Shown here in pieces: positions 45,937-55,275 of a stretch of 64,000 nt of DNA (the first letter of the stretch is position 1; the number at the start of each line of letters is the position of its first letter). Under the pieces are notes generated by a model. That model ran no database searches. It saw nothing but the letters and a program-made list of their open reading frames with translations, and had not been told where the DNA came from. Source of the DNA: Rhodococcus rhodnii (GTDB lineage Bacteria > Actinomycetota > Actinomycetes > Mycobacteriales > Pseudonocardiaceae); NCBI GenBank assembly GCA_000720375.1, contig JOAA01000021.1:186001-250000 (forward strand), given 5' to 3'. Position numbers and translations under genes: made by a program.

Positions 45937-46683
45937 TCAGACCGCGATCCGGCCACCGTCGACCGGCAGCAGCGCGCCGTGCACGAAGCTCGACCGGTCG
46001 GACGCGAGGAACGCGACCGCTTCAGCGATTTCGTCGACCGAGCCGGGACGTCCAGCAGGGCCCGCGGCCGCCAACTGGTCGAGCGCGTCGCCCATGCCCG
46101 CGGTGCCTTCGGTTCGCGTGGGGCCAGGGCTCACCGCGTTGACCCGGACACCAGACGGGCCGTACTCGGCCGCCCATGACTTGGTCAGCAGGACAAGTGC
46201 GGCCTTGCTCGACCCGTACAAGCTCATCCCGTCGGCACCGAATTCCGCGACCATCGTGCTGATGTTGATGATCGCGCCGTCGCCGCGCTTGGCCATTTCC
46301 GGTGCCAGCTCGGCGACCAGAAAGTACGGCGCTTTGACGTTCAGAGTGAAGACGTCGTCGAAATCGTCCTCAGTGGTCTGGCTCGTCGGGCCGAACGGGT
46401 AGATACCCGCATTGTTGACCAGGATGTCGATATGCCCGGCCGCCTGGGTGGCACGCGCGGCCAGCGACCGCGCCGTGGCGGCGTCGTGCAGGTCGCTGCC
46501 GACGAAAACAGCCTGCCCGCCCATGTCACGGATGGCCGCTACGACCTGCTCACCGCGCTTCTCGTCACGGCCGGACACAACAACCTTGGCGCCACGACCG
46601 GCGAGGGTCACCGCGATGGCCTTGCCGATACCGCTCGTCGCACCGGTCACCAGCGCGGTCTTACCGGACAGTTCTGAACTCAT
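45937..46683 (-). CDS. SDR-family oxidoreductase
   Basis: A 248-residue NAD(P)-dependent short-chain dehydrogenase from the ATG at 46683 (MSSELSGKTALVTGATSG; GGGAG Shine-Dalgarno). Cofactor motif TGATSGIGKAIA, structural NNAGIYP, catalytic Ser in INISTMVAEFG and Tyr-x3-Lys in LYGSSKAAL, and a SPGPTRTEG loop. The longer frame from 46734 has no similarity. Separated by 90 bases from an upstream LysR gene on the same strand, its likely regulator. Confidence 0.9.
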   Translation of the reverse strand: MSSELSGKTALVTGATSGIGKAIAVTLAGRGAKVVVSGRDEKRGEQVVAAIRDMGGQAVFVGSDLHDAATARSLAARATQAAGHIDILVNNAGIYPFGPTSQTTEDDFDDVFTLNVKAPYFLVAELAPEMAKRGDGAIINISTMVAEFGADGMSLYGSSKAALVLLTKSWAAEYGPSGVRVNAVSPGPTRTEGTAGMGDALDQLAAAGPAGRPGSVDEIAEAVAFLASDRSSFVHGALLPVDGGRIAV

Positions 46684-46773
46684 TTCCGCTCCCGTGAAGT
46701 GAGGCAACGCCACAATCCAATGCGGAATCAACACCAGAACTTCCGACTCGGCGGTCGTTGTCGCCGATAGCCG

Positions 46774-47646
46774 CTATAAGTACTGCTTTTCGAGCGCCGC
46801 GACCAGGTGTCCGAGGTCGCGTCTGCGCGAGGCCGCCGGCCACGCCGCCCACGTCCGGCGGATCAAGGGATTGCCCGTCAACGGCCGCCATTCCAGGGAT
46901 TCGGGAACGGGCCTGCTCCACTTCGGCGGCGCCAGCGCGAAAACCCGGCCCGCGCTGACCGCGGCCAGCTTCACGTCGGCGATCAGCGGTTGGTCCTGTG
47001 GCGTGCCGATGTCGATGCCGTGGCTGCGCAGGATCGCGGTGATTTCGTCGTACCAGGCAGGGCTTTCCGTCCGCGCGAAGCCAACCCAGTCCATTCCGGC
47101 CAGTGCGTCGAGGCGGATGCTCCCGGTCCCGTCGATCTCGCCGACAGCGAGCAGCACACCGAGTGGTTCCTCGGCCACCAGCACGGCGTCAAGCTCTTGA
47201 CCGATCGGATGTTCCCGCAGCAGCCCGACATCCAGCTCGCCGGCGGTCAAGGCGGCCAGTTGCGCGGCGGTCGACAAGTGCCGGGCCTGGACCTTCGTAT
47301 CCGGGAACGCCGACGTCAACTCGGCCAAGGCGGCCGACAACAGATCCTCAGGCAGTTCGAGCGGAATGCCCAGTCGTAGCGTGGTCCCGGCTCGCCGAGT
47401 GAGCGCGGCAATCGCTTGGTCGTATCGCGCGAGCACGGCACGTGCCTCGGTCAGCAACGTCATTCCGGCTTCGGTGGGACGTACTCCCGTGCTGCTGCGG
47501 ACAAGAAGCCGCACGTCGAGTTCGCGTTCGAGGGCGTTCATCGTCTGGGACAACGCGGGCTGGCTGACGTGCAGCCGCCGTGCCGCGGCGGAGAGGCCGC
47601 CCTCTTCGACGACCGCGACGAACGCCCGCATTTCCCGCAGTTCCAT
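46774..47646 (-). CDS. LysR-family transcriptional regulator
   Basis: A 290-residue LTTR. The winged HTH is at residues 1-60 (MELREMRAFVAVVEEGGLSAAARRLHVSQPALSQTMNALERELDVRLLVR). A periplasmic-binding-like effector domain follows (TLRLGIPLELPEDLLSAALAEL). Same strand as and three bases after the TetR gene, with the SDR gene downstream, so the order TetR-LysR-SDR looks like one unit. LysR genes are usually divergent from their target, so this arrangement is slightly unusual. Confidence 0.92.
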   Translation of the reverse strand: MELREMRAFVAVVEEGGLSAAARRLHVSQPALSQTMNALERELDVRLLVRSSTGVRPTEAGMTLLTEARAVLARYDQAIAALTRRAGTTLRLGIPLELPEDLLSAALAELTSAFPDTKVQARHLSTAAQLAALTAGELDVGLLREHPIGQELDAVLVAEEPLGVLLAVGEIDGTGSIRLDALAGMDWVGFARTESPAWYDEITAILRSHGIDIGTPQDQPLIADVKLAAVSAGRVFALAPPKWSRPVPESLEWRPLTGNPLIRRTWAAWPAASRRRDLGHLVAALEKQYL

Positions 47647-47649
47647 TGC

Positions 47650-48261
47650 TCAGCAGTCTTCGACGGCCGCTTCGGGTAGCGGGATGTCGGAGCCTGGGCG
47701 CAATCCGGCGAGCAGCAGCGCACAACTGCGCCGCCAGCCCTCCACCGGATCCGGCGACACCCGCAGCGCGCTGATCAGCATGAACACCACCATCGGCAGG
47801 TCGCTGGGGCGCAGGTCCGGACGCACCACGCCCGCGTCCTGCGCGCGGTGGACGATGGTGGTGAGGTCGGCGATGAAACGGTTCTTCAGCCCGGACAGCA
47901 ATTGGCCGGGGTCGCGGAGCGCCTTGATGACGGGGTGCGCCTCCGCCGCCATGGCCAGGGCGGTCTCCAATGCGGTGACGACCGCGCGCCACGGATCCGG
48001 GTCCACAAAGGCTCGAGCCACCGCAGGCTGGATGGACTCGGCGTACCGCCATTCCAACACCGCCAGCAGCAGGTCGTCCTTGGTCGGGAACCGCCGGTAG
48101 AGGGTCGCCACCCCGACGCCCGCGCGTTTGGCGATCTCGTCGAGGGGGACTTCGGTGCCCGATTCCATGAACGCCCGCCACGCGGCCCGGACGAGTGACT
48201 CGGCGTTGCGTGCCGCGTCCACACGCAACGGGCGCTGCGAAGACCCGGTCATATCAGGCAA
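47650..48261 (-). CDS. TetR-family regulator divergent from P450
   Basis: A 203-residue repressor with the N-terminal HTH MESGTEVPLDEIAKRAGVGVATLYRRFPTKDDLLLAV and a SbtR-like C-terminal domain (ALETALAMAAEAHPVIKALRDPGQLLSGLKNRFIADL). Divergent from the cytochrome P450; the 81-base gap has a 24-base dyad (48307-48330) that is very likely its operator. LysR follows three bases downstream. Confidence 0.92.
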   Translation of the reverse strand: MPDMTGSSQRPLRVDAARNAESLVRAAWRAFMESGTEVPLDEIAKRAGVGVATLYRRFPTKDDLLLAVLEWRYAESIQPAVARAFVDPDPWRAVVTALETALAMAAEAHPVIKALRDPGQLLSGLKNRFIADLTTIVHRAQDAGVVRPDLRPSDLPMVVFMLISALRVSPDPVEGWRRSCALLLAGLRPGSDIPLPEAAVEDC

Positions 48262-48306
48262 CGCTAACAGACTGATAGCCCACTTCCACTTGTGCTAGCG
48301 TGGCAA

Positions 48307-48330
48307 TAAGCGATAGTTGAATATCACTTA
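48307..48330. promoter_or_regulatory. TetR-type operator before the P450 gene
   Basis: TAAGCGATA (48307-48315) and TATCACTTA (48322-48330) are inverted copies with one mismatch in nine, spaced by GTTGAA. The dyad ends two bases before the GGGAGGG Shine-Dalgarno of the P450 gene and lies 46 bases from the TetR start. It would block P450 expression and probably autoregulate the repressor. Confidence 0.7.
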
Positions 48331-48342
48331 CTGGGAGGGCCG

Positions 48343-49512
48343 ATGACCTCAGCGCCCGAGATACCGCTACATGCCCAACGCAACCAGTTCGATCCGCCGG
48401 ACGACCTGCTCCAGCTCCGCGAGCAACCGCTCAGGAAGATCGACCTGCCATGGGGCGGCAGCGCCTGGCTGGCGACCCGCTATTCCGACGTCCGGGTCGT
48501 GTTCAGTGACGCGACCAAGTTCAGCAACTCCCCTGAAGGCCGTCCCTTCGGCGCGCTGAACGGATCCAGGAGCGGGTTCCTGCTCGGCTACGACCCGCCG
48601 GACCACACCCGCTTGCGCCGCATGCTGACGCCCGAGTTCACGGTACGCCGCATCCGGCGGCTGCAACCCCGGATCGAGACGATCGTCAACGACCACCTCG
48701 ACGCGCTCGAACAGGCCGGGCCACCCGCGGACCTGGTCACCGGCTTCGCGTTGCCGGTTCCGTCGCTGGTGATCTGCGAACTGCTCGGCGTGCCCTACGA
48801 GGACCGCGACGAGTTCCAGCAGTACGCGAGCATCCGGCTGGACATGACCCTCGAGCTCGACCAGCGGACCGCCGCGATCGAGGCGTCCCGCCGGTACATG
48901 GCCAAGCTCGTCGCCAAACACCGCGCCGACCCAGGCGAGGACATGATCGGGATGCTGATCCGTGACCACGGCGACGAGCTCGACGACACCGAACTGACCG
49001 GCGTCGCCGACCTGCTGCTGCTCGCCGGGCACGAGACCACATCGAACATGCTCGCCCTCGGCACGTTGCTGCTGTTGCGCAACCCGGACCAGCTCGCCGA
49101 AGTGCGGGCCGGGCGGCTGGTTGACGAGGCCATCGAGGAGATGCTGCGCTACCTCTCGATCGTCCACTCCGGAATCCCCCGTACCGCGATCGAGGACGTC
49201 GAGCTGTCCGGGGCGAAGATCGCCGCGGGCGACGCCGTGATCTGCTCGCTGCCCGCGGCGAACCGGGATCCGGTGCTCGGCGAGGACCTCGAGCGCTTCG
49301 ACATCACCCGCAAGATCTCCGCGCACATGGCGTTCGGGCACGGTCTGCACCACTGCCTGGGCGCGCCGCTCGCCCGGATGGAGATGAAGATCGCGTTCCC
49401 CGCGCTGCTGCAACGGTTCCCGTCGCTGGCGCTGGCCGTGCCCTTCGAGGAGGTGGCGTTCCGGCCGTTCTCACCGGTTCACGGTCTGCAGGCGATGCCG
49501 ATCACTTGGTAG
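48343..49512 (+). CDS. Cytochrome P450 (CYP105-like)
   Basis: Soluble class I bacterial P450, 389 residues. Oxygen-activation helix LLLAGHETTSNM (near 228), ExxR in EEMLRYLS, heme ligand Cys338 in FGHGLHHCLGAPLARMEM. YDPPDHTRLRRMLTPEFT is typical of CYP105/107-type enzymes used in xenobiotic or antibiotic oxidation. Needs a ferredoxin and reductase, not encoded nearby. Probably repressed by the divergent TetR protein. Overlaps the convergent serine hydrolase by 11 bases. Confidence 0.93.
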   Translation: MTSAPEIPLHAQRNQFDPPDDLLQLREQPLRKIDLPWGGSAWLATRYSDVRVVFSDATKFSNSPEGRPFGALNGSRSGFLLGYDPPDHTRLRRMLTPEFTVRRIRRLQPRIETIVNDHLDALEQAGPPADLVTGFALPVPSLVICELLGVPYEDRDEFQQYASIRLDMTLELDQRTAAIEASRRYMAKLVAKHRADPGEDMIGMLIRDHGDELDDTELTGVADLLLLAGHETTSNMLALGTLLLLRNPDQLAEVRAGRLVDEAIEEMLRYLSIVHSGIPRTAIEDVELSGAKIAAGDAVICSLPAANRDPVLGEDLERFDITRKISAHMAFGHGLHHCLGAPLARMEMKIAFPALLQRFPSLALAVPFEEVAFRPFSPVHGLQAMPITW

Positions 49513-50608
49513 CGCACAACATCCGGTCGATGGCCTGGTCGGTCAGCGGCTCGGTCGGACCGCCCATCTGCCTGCTGGTCTGAATCATCACCATGCCGCG
49601 GCCGCCGTCGTCGCTGAATCCGTTGCGGTGCGCGTAACCGAGGGCGTTGCCGCCGTGTCCCCACGCGACTCCGCCGCAACTCAGCTCGATCGTCCCGATT
49701 CCCAAACCGTATGCGCGCTTCGGGGTGTTCTCGGGCACGGTCGTGCGCATCTGGGCCATTTGCTTGGGCGGCAGTAACTTGCCGCCTAGCAAGGCCCGCC
49801 AGAACCGGGTCATGTCCGCGGTGGTGGTGATCATATCGCCCACCGCACCGGCCCACGACATGTTGATCAGGGTCGTGTCGACGTACTCGCTGGTGCCGGG
49901 GTACTTCGTGTATCCCTTGCTGTGCGGATACGGCAAACCCGGCCAACTTCCCGGGGAGAAGGTGTCCTTGAGTAGCAGTGGCTTGAGGATACGCCGGGTG
50001 ACTTGGTCGTACCAGCCACGGCCGGTGACCTTCTCGATGATCATCCCGGCGAGCAGGTAGTTGGTGTTCGAGTATTTCCAGCTCGTGCCGGGCGCGAAAT
50101 CCCGCGGGAACCGCATCGCGCCCGCCACGAGCTGCTCGGGCCGGTACTGGTCGAACCGGTGTTTCAGGTACTCCTCGTAGGTGAAGATCGGGAGTTCGTT
50201 CGTGTAGTTGTGCAGCCCGCTCGTGTGCTGAAGCAGCTGACGTACGGAGATCTTCGTGCCGTCGTTGTCCTTCCCCCTGACAACGCCTGGCAACCACCGT
50301 TCGACAGTGTCGTCCAAGGACATCTTCCGCTCGGCCACAAGCTGCAGGATGACGACAGCGACGAACGTCTTTCCGGTGCTGCCCATCCGGAAGAACCCGC
50401 GATGCGACACGGGTTTGCCCGTCGCACGATCGGCAACACCGGACACAGCGGTGAATTCTCGCGGCCCAGTGTCCACTTCGGCCTTAACACCGACAAGGCC
50501 TGCGTCTCTGAGGCCGTCGAGGTCCCTTTGCAACGTCGAACGGTCGTACCCGCCCGGCGGTGACATCAACGCGGCCACCATTGTGACCGCGACAGTTGCT
50601 CCTATCAT
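49502..50608 (-). CDS. Secreted serine hydrolase, beta-lactamase class C/D-Ala-D-Ala carboxypeptidase family
   Basis: A 368-residue enzyme with a short signal peptide (MIGATVAVTMVAALM). S-x-x-K in MGSTGKTF (near residue 77), Y-x-N in WKYSNTNY and the H-G-G motif in WGHGGNALG give the complete active site. Family members are carboxypeptidases, esterases or beta-lactam-resistant peptidases. It may trim cell-wall peptides or esters. An inverted repeat (50668-50685) lies 60-77 bases upstream. Confidence 0.88.
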   Translation of the reverse strand: MIGATVAVTMVAALMSPPGGYDRSTLQRDLDGLRDAGLVGVKAEVDTGPREFTAVSGVADRATGKPVSHRGFFRMGSTGKTFVAVVILQLVAERKMSLDDTVERWLPGVVRGKDNDGTKISVRQLLQHTSGLHNYTNELPIFTYEEYLKHRFDQYRPEQLVAGAMRFPRDFAPGTSWKYSNTNYLLAGMIIEKVTGRGWYDQVTRRILKPLLLKDTFSPGSWPGLPYPHSKGYTKYPGTSEYVDTTLINMSWAGAVGDMITTTADMTRFWRALLGGKLLPPKQMAQMRTTVPENTPKRAYGLGIGTIELSCGGVAWGHGGNALGYAHRNGFSDDGGRGMVMIQTSRQMGGPTEPLTDQAIDRMLCATK

Positions 50609-50667
50609 GCGCCCAAACCTAGGGAGACAAAGGCTGCCCGTCGGTCGTGCGGACCCCCGATCCGGCA

Positions 50668-50685
50668 GGTGTAGCCGTCTACACC
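50668..50685. promoter_or_regulatory. Short perfect hairpin/dyad between LysE and serine hydrolase genes
   Basis: GGTGTAG-CCGT-CTACACC, 7-base arms with a 4-base loop, in the 93-base gap between two minus-strand genes. It can end the LysE transcript or serve as operator for the serine hydrolase; there is no U-tract. Confidence 0.4.
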
Positions 50686-50701
50686 ACAGTGATCAGCTGA
50701 G

Positions 50702-51304
50702 TCACTGCAAGGCGAGCTTGGCTCCGAGGGCGACGAACGAGCCTGCGAAAAACCTGCGGAGCCAAGCCATCACGCGCGGCCGGGAGATCACGTGGGTCCG
50801 CATGGACGCCGCGAAAATCCCGTACAGCGCGAAGACCACGAAGGTCAGCAGCATGAAAACCGCGCTCAGTTCGAGCATCCGCCAGAGTTGGGCCGGGTCG
50901 TTCGCGCTGACGAACTGCGGCAGGAATGCCACGAAGAAGATCGTCAGCTTGGGGTTCAACAGGTTCAGCAACACCGCCGATACGACGATCTTCGTCGCTG
51001 ACTGGGCCGGGGCCTGCGAGATCGTGAGCGCGTCCTTGTCACGCAGCGTGTTCCACGCCATGTAGATCAGGTACGCGACACCGAGGTACTTCACGATCTC
51101 GAAGGCCACCGCGCTGGTGTGCAGCAGGGCCGCCAGACCGGTGATCGTCGCGACCATGTGCGGGATGATGCCGAGCGTGCAGCCGAAGGCGGCGATCACA
51201 CTCGCTCTGCGTCCGTGGGTAAGGCCGGCGGCCAGCGTGTAGAGCACGCCGGTGCCCGGCGTGGCGACCGCGATCAACGTCGTGACCAGGAAAGCGATAC
51301 TCAT
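50702..51304 (-). CDS. LysE/RhtB-family amino acid exporter
   Basis: A 200-residue membrane exporter with about six helices. The N-terminal MSIAFLVTTLIAVATPGTGVLYTLAAGLTHG and LNLLNPKLTIFFVAFLPQF are diagnostic of the LysE/RhtB superfamily. It is divergent from a MocR regulator with only 29 bases between starts, a pairing seen often: the regulator senses an amino acid or PLP adduct and controls export. Confidence 0.9.
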   Translation of the reverse strand: MSIAFLVTTLIAVATPGTGVLYTLAAGLTHGRRASVIAAFGCTLGIIPHMVATITGLAALLHTSAVAFEIVKYLGVAYLIYMAWNTLRDKDALTISQAPAQSATKIVVSAVLLNLLNPKLTIFFVAFLPQFVSANDPAQLWRMLELSAVFMLLTFVVFALYGIFAASMRTHVISRPRVMAWLRRFFAGSFVALGAKLALQ

Positions 51305-51333
51305 GGTCGCTACTGTGCTGCCACAATGGTCTC

Positions 51334-52800
51334 ATGAGTAGGGCCAAACCGAGCCAGGTTGACAGGTCCATAACGTCCGGGTCGGACTTCCTGCAGCTGC
51401 GGATCGACGACGCCCCGCCGGGTGGCCGGGCCGACTGGCTGGCCGAGCAGCTCCGGCTGGCGATATCCGACGGCCGTCTTCCGGTCGGCAGCAGGCTGCC
51501 GGCCACCCGGGTGCTGGCCGCGGACCTGCGTGTGTCCCGTGGCGTCGTGACCGAGGCGTATCAGCGCCTGATCGAGGATGGTCACGTCGCCGGGCGCGGC
51601 CGAGGTGGAACGGTGGTCGTCGCCGTGCCGACTGACGCGCCGACGGCGAGGCCATACCGGCCGCCGTCGACCGCGGACGTGTTCGCGACCGATCCCGCGG
51701 ACGACGTGTTCGACTCCTTCCGGGCCGCGACGGCAAGGATTGACCTCTCCCCTGGCGTGCCTGATCTCGCGGCGTTCCCGCGGACGGCGTGGTTGCGCGC
51801 TGAACGTACGGTGTTCAACACGTTGGCACCGGCCGAGTTCGGTTACGGTGATCCGCGCGGCACACCCAAACTAAGGCTTGCTGTGGCGACGTGGCTGGCG
51901 CGGACCCGGGGGATCCGGGTGGATCCGAGCGAGGTGGTCATTGTCGCCGGTGTTGCGCAAGCGCTTGGTCTGATCGCACGAGTTCTGCAAGACGACGGGA
52001 TCACCCAGGTTGCCGTCGAGGACCTCGGATCCCTTGGTGTACGGCAGCACATGCGCAACGCGGGACTGGAAACCCCGCCCATTCCAGTGGATTCCGCGGG
52101 TCTTCGCGTCGACAAGTTGCTAGACAGCGGAGTCGGGGCGGTGATGATGACGCCCGCGCACCAGTTCCCGACCGGTGTCATTCTCGACGGCGATCGCCGG
52201 CGTCAGCTGATGCGCTGGGACGGGCTGATCATCGAGGACGACTACGACGCCGAACACCGCTACGACCGGCCGCCCGTGCCCGCGTTGCGGTCGGTGCTGG
52301 CCGAGCGTGTGTGTTACGCGGGCAGTGTGTCCAAATTGCTCGCTCCCGCGCTGCGGGTCGGCTGGCTGCTCGTGCCGACGAAGTACCGGGACGCGATCAT
52401 CGCCGCGAAACGCCTTGCCGACCTTGGCAACGCCTCGCTTCCGCAATTGGTCCTGGCCGAGCTGATGTCCTCCGGCGAGCTGGAGCGGCAGCTGAGGTTC
52501 CTGCGCAGGCGGCACATCCGGCGCCGCGACGCGATGGTCGAGGCGGTCCGTGAGCATCTGCCGAGCGCCAAAATCCACGGCGTGGCCGCCGGGCTGCACC
52601 TGATGATCACGTTCGACACCGACTTCTCCGATGTGGACCTTGCCGCCGCTGTCCTCAAAACGGGTGTCAAAGTGCAGCCGCTGTCCTGGCATTGCCAGAA
52701 TCCCTGTGCGCCGGGCCTGATCCTGGGGTACGCCGCCAACACGCCGAGCGACATCCAGGCGGGCATCGCTGCGATCAGCCAAGCCGTTCGACGGCTCTGA
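51334..52800 (+). CDS. MocR-family regulator (second copy)
   Basis: A 488-residue GntR-HTH/aminotransferase fusion. HTH at about 30-95 (LRLAISDGRLPVGSRLPATRVLAADLRVSRGVVTEAYQRLIEDG) and PLP lysine in YAGSVSKLLAPALRVGW. Unlike the one at 5026-6441 it is divergent from a LysE exporter. The shared 29-base gap must carry both promoters, so transcripts are probably leaderless or very short-leadered. Overlaps the convergent nucleoside hydrolase by 26 bases. Confidence 0.92.
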   Translation: MSRAKPSQVDRSITSGSDFLQLRIDDAPPGGRADWLAEQLRLAISDGRLPVGSRLPATRVLAADLRVSRGVVTEAYQRLIEDGHVAGRGRGGTVVVAVPTDAPTARPYRPPSTADVFATDPADDVFDSFRAATARIDLSPGVPDLAAFPRTAWLRAERTVFNTLAPAEFGYGDPRGTPKLRLAVATWLARTRGIRVDPSEVVIVAGVAQALGLIARVLQDDGITQVAVEDLGSLGVRQHMRNAGLETPPIPVDSAGLRVDKLLDSGVGAVMMTPAHQFPTGVILDGDRRRQLMRWDGLIIEDDYDAEHRYDRPPVPALRSVLAERVCYAGSVSKLLAPALRVGWLLVPTKYRDAIIAAKRLADLGNASLPQLVLAELMSSGELERQLRFLRRRHIRRRDAMVEAVREHLPSAKIHGVAAGLHLMITFDTDFSDVDLAAAVLKTGVKVQPLSWHCQNPCAPGLILGYAANTPSDIQAGIAAISQAVRRL

Positions 52801-53677
52801 GCATCACGTCCCAGAAACCAGGCCGATCAAGCTCCAGCGCGACATGGGCGTTGGCGGGATTTCCTGTCACGCCGTGCAAATCGACCGCAGTCGCGCCGCG
52901 CGTGTGTGTTCCGGCGAGCTCGACGGCGACCGGCGCGGTCACCGTTCGAAGCAAACCAGGCTCGGCCACCGCGGCGACCGCGACGGGGTCGTGCACCGGT
53001 GGGTCCGGCATTCCGAACACTTCGTCGTACGTGGATGCGAAGAACCGCAACAAATCCACCATCGTGGCGGCCAACGGTGTCGCCATGGCGCGGAGTTTCT
53101 CGAACACCTCCGGGGTGGCCGTGGCCTGGTGCGTGACGTCCAGACCGCACATGGTCACCTCCAGCCCGCTGGACAGCACGGTATCGGCCGCTTCCGGATC
53201 GGCCCAGATGTTGAATTCCGCCAAAGGCCGCCAATTCCCGCGCCCGCAGCTACCGCCCATGAACACGATCCGTGGCTTGAGATCCGGTCGTTTACGCAGC
53301 AACGCGGCCACGTTCGTGAGCGGTCCGGTCGCGACGATCGTGAGCGGTCCTTCGGAGAGCAAACGCTCGGTCAACGAAACCGCGTCCTCGTCCACGAGCA
53401 GGTCCGCCGGTTCCGGCAAATCCGCGCCGTCCAACGCACTCGCGCCGTGGATCGACGGCGCGTTCTCGTTTTCCCGCTGTGCCAAGCCTGCCGCGACCGG
53501 GACATCGATGCCTGCCAAGGCGCACACTTTCAACGCGTTGGCCGTCACCTGATCGAGGGTTCCGTTTCCGGCCACGGTTGTGATCGCCCGCAGGTCGATC
53601 GCCGGGTGCGCGGCGGCCAGCAGCATCGCGAACACGTCGTCGTGGCCAGGGTCGCAGTCGAGCACCACAGCGGTCAT
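52775..53677 (-). CDS. Inosine-uridine-preferring nucleoside hydrolase
   Basis: Cleaves the N-glycosidic bond of ribonucleosides, 300 residues from the ATG at 53677 (MTAVVLDCDPGHDDVFAMLL). The calcium-binding aspartate cluster DCDPGHDD is intact; further motifs are TTVAGNGTLDQVT, FMGGSCGRGNWRPLAEFNIWADPEAA and the C-terminal HDPVAVA with the catalytic His/Asp. The 32 residues upstream in the longer frame overlap a divergent gene and are rejected. Confidence 0.92.
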   Translation of the reverse strand: MTAVVLDCDPGHDDVFAMLLAAAHPAIDLRAITTVAGNGTLDQVTANALKVCALAGIDVPVAAGLAQRENENAPSIHGASALDGADLPEPADLLVDEDAVSLTERLLSEGPLTIVATGPLTNVAALLRKRPDLKPRIVFMGGSCGRGNWRPLAEFNIWADPEAADTVLSSGLEVTMCGLDVTHQATATPEVFEKLRAMATPLAATMVDLLRFFASTYDEVFGMPDPPVHDPVAVAAVAEPGLLRTVTAPVAVELAGTHTRGATAVDLHGVTGNPANAHVALELDRPGFWDVMLRAVERLG

Positions 53678-53730
53678 AGTTCGCGAGAATACCTTGCGAA
53701 TCAGGCATAAATTCCGCCAAGCTCGACGAC

Positions 53731-54561
53731 ATGCTGACCTCGCCGGGCCGCCACGCCTGCCTCTTCGAGTCATTGCCGACCGATATCGCCGGACTGACCA
53801 AAGTCGGTCACGGCCTGCTGATCCACGAGTACTTGACCCACTTCTACGACGTCGAACTGTCCGAAGAGGACCGTAAGACCGTGCACATCCGGCCGGTGGA
53901 GGAGCTGCTGACGGCCATCACCGGCGAGGATGACCGCCCACTGGCCATCGCGCGGCCACCAGCGGAGCGCACAGCCGTCAATTGCCGTCATTTCACGGTG
54001 TTGCTCGTCGCGATGCTGCGATCCCAAGGCACTACAGCAAGGGCGCGCTGCGGGTTCGGCTCGTACTTCAACGATGCGTGCTACGAGGACCACTGGGTCG
54101 CCGAGTACTGGAACGGCACCCGTTGGGTGCTGGTCGACGGGCAGATCGACGACGTGCAGATGACCAAGTTCCCGATCGACTTCGACGTCACGGACGTGCC
54201 ACGGGACAAGTTCGTCACCGCGGGCCGTGCCTGGCAGTGGTGCCGCGCGGGCAAAGCCGACCCGGAGAAGTTCGGGCTGAGCATGTTCGAGGAGACCGGC
54301 TACTGGTGGATCGCGGCCAACATGATTCGCGACGCCGCCGCGCTGGTCGACGTGCCCCTGTTGCCGTTCGACGTGTGGGGCATGATGCCCGAGCCCGAAG
54401 ACGAGGTGGACATGGAGTTCTTCGACCGGCTGGCCACGTTGACCGAGCACCCGGACGCCCCGACCGAGGAGCTGAAGGCGATGCTGCGGGACGACGAACG
54501 GGTCCGTGTCCCGGCTAAGGTGATGAACATGGCGCGCAAGCGCGAGGAAGCGATCATCTGA
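53731..54561 (+). CDS. Transglutaminase-like (cysteine protease fold) protein
   Basis: 276 residues, cytosolic. The transglutaminase-core triad is visible: Cys85 in AVNCRHFTVLL, His121 in EDHWVAEYW, Asp136 in WVLVDGQ. Members are proteases, amidases or transferases; the substrate is unknown. A creatininase-family gene starts 8 bases later, so the pair is probably co-transcribed, heading towards the GTP-cyclohydrolase operon. Confidence 0.85.
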   Translation: MLTSPGRHACLFESLPTDIAGLTKVGHGLLIHEYLTHFYDVELSEEDRKTVHIRPVEELLTAITGEDDRPLAIARPPAERTAVNCRHFTVLLVAMLRSQGTTARARCGFGSYFNDACYEDHWVAEYWNGTRWVLVDGQIDDVQMTKFPIDFDVTDVPRDKFVTAGRAWQWCRAGKADPEKFGLSMFEETGYWWIAANMIRDAAALVDVPLLPFDVWGMMPEPEDEVDMEFFDRLATLTEHPDAPTEELKAMLRDDERVRVPAKVMNMARKREEAII

Positions 54562-54569
54562 AGGACGAC

Positions 54570-55271
54570 ATGACCGAGTTCCTCCCCCTGAACACCACCG
54601 TCGACGTCCGTGACCAGCAGCCGGCGGTCGCGATCCTGCCGGTCGGCAGCCACGAACAGCACGGACCACACCTGCCGCTGGCCACCGACACGATCGTCGC
54701 CTCCACCGTCGCACGTGCGCTGAGCTCGGCGTATCCGGTCCTGGAGCTGCCGCCGATCACGATGTCGTGCTCGCACGAGCACGCCGCATGGCCGGGCACC
54801 GTGAGCATCTCGGCGGCGACGTTGTACGCGGTCGTGCGGGACATCGCCGAGTCGTTGCGGCGTTCAGGGATCGAGAAGCTCGTCCTGATCAATGGGCACG
54901 GCGGCAACTACGTGCTGTCCAATGTGGTCCAGGAGTCGGCCGGGATGGCCTTGTTCCCGACCGAAGTGGACTGGAACAACGCCAGGATCGCAGGCGGCAT
55001 CGAGACTCCGATGATCAGCGACATGCACGCGGGCGAGCTGGAAGTGTCCATCCTGCTGCAGGCCCACCCGGAGGTCGTGCGCGCGGACTACGCGCAACAC
55101 GACCACCTGGCGGACGATCGCGATCACATGCTGACACTCGGCTTGCAGGCGTACACCAAGTCCGGGGTGATCGGCCTGCCGTCGCGTGCCACAGCGGAGA
55201 AGGGCCGCGATGTGCTGGCAAGCCTGGTGACTTCCTTCGCGGCCGTCCTCACGGCACTCGAACAGGGGTAA
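54570..55271 (+). CDS. Creatininase-family amidohydrolase (candidate FAPy deformylase)
   Basis: A 233-residue metal-dependent amidase. PVGSHEQHGPHLPLATDT holds the Glu-x-His and Asp metal ligands, LINGHGGNYVLSN and ISDMHAGELEVSILL the rest. The family includes creatininase, MftE (mycofactocin) and the archaeal enzyme ArfB, which removes formate from FAPy. It converges with a GTP cyclohydrolase II homologue predicted to release FAPy (4 bases between stops), so a deformylase role is a reasonable hypothesis. No mycofactocin genes are nearby. Confidence 0.85.
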   Translation: MTEFLPLNTTVDVRDQQPAVAILPVGSHEQHGPHLPLATDTIVASTVARALSSAYPVLELPPITMSCSHEHAAWPGTVSISAATLYAVVRDIAESLRRSGIEKLVLINGHGGNYVLSNVVQESAGMALFPTEVDWNNARIAGGIETPMISDMHAGELEVSILLQAHPEVVRADYAQHDHLADDRDHMLTLGLQAYTKSGVIGLPSRATAEKGRDVLASLVTSFAAVLTALEQG

Positions 55272-55275
55272 GGCT

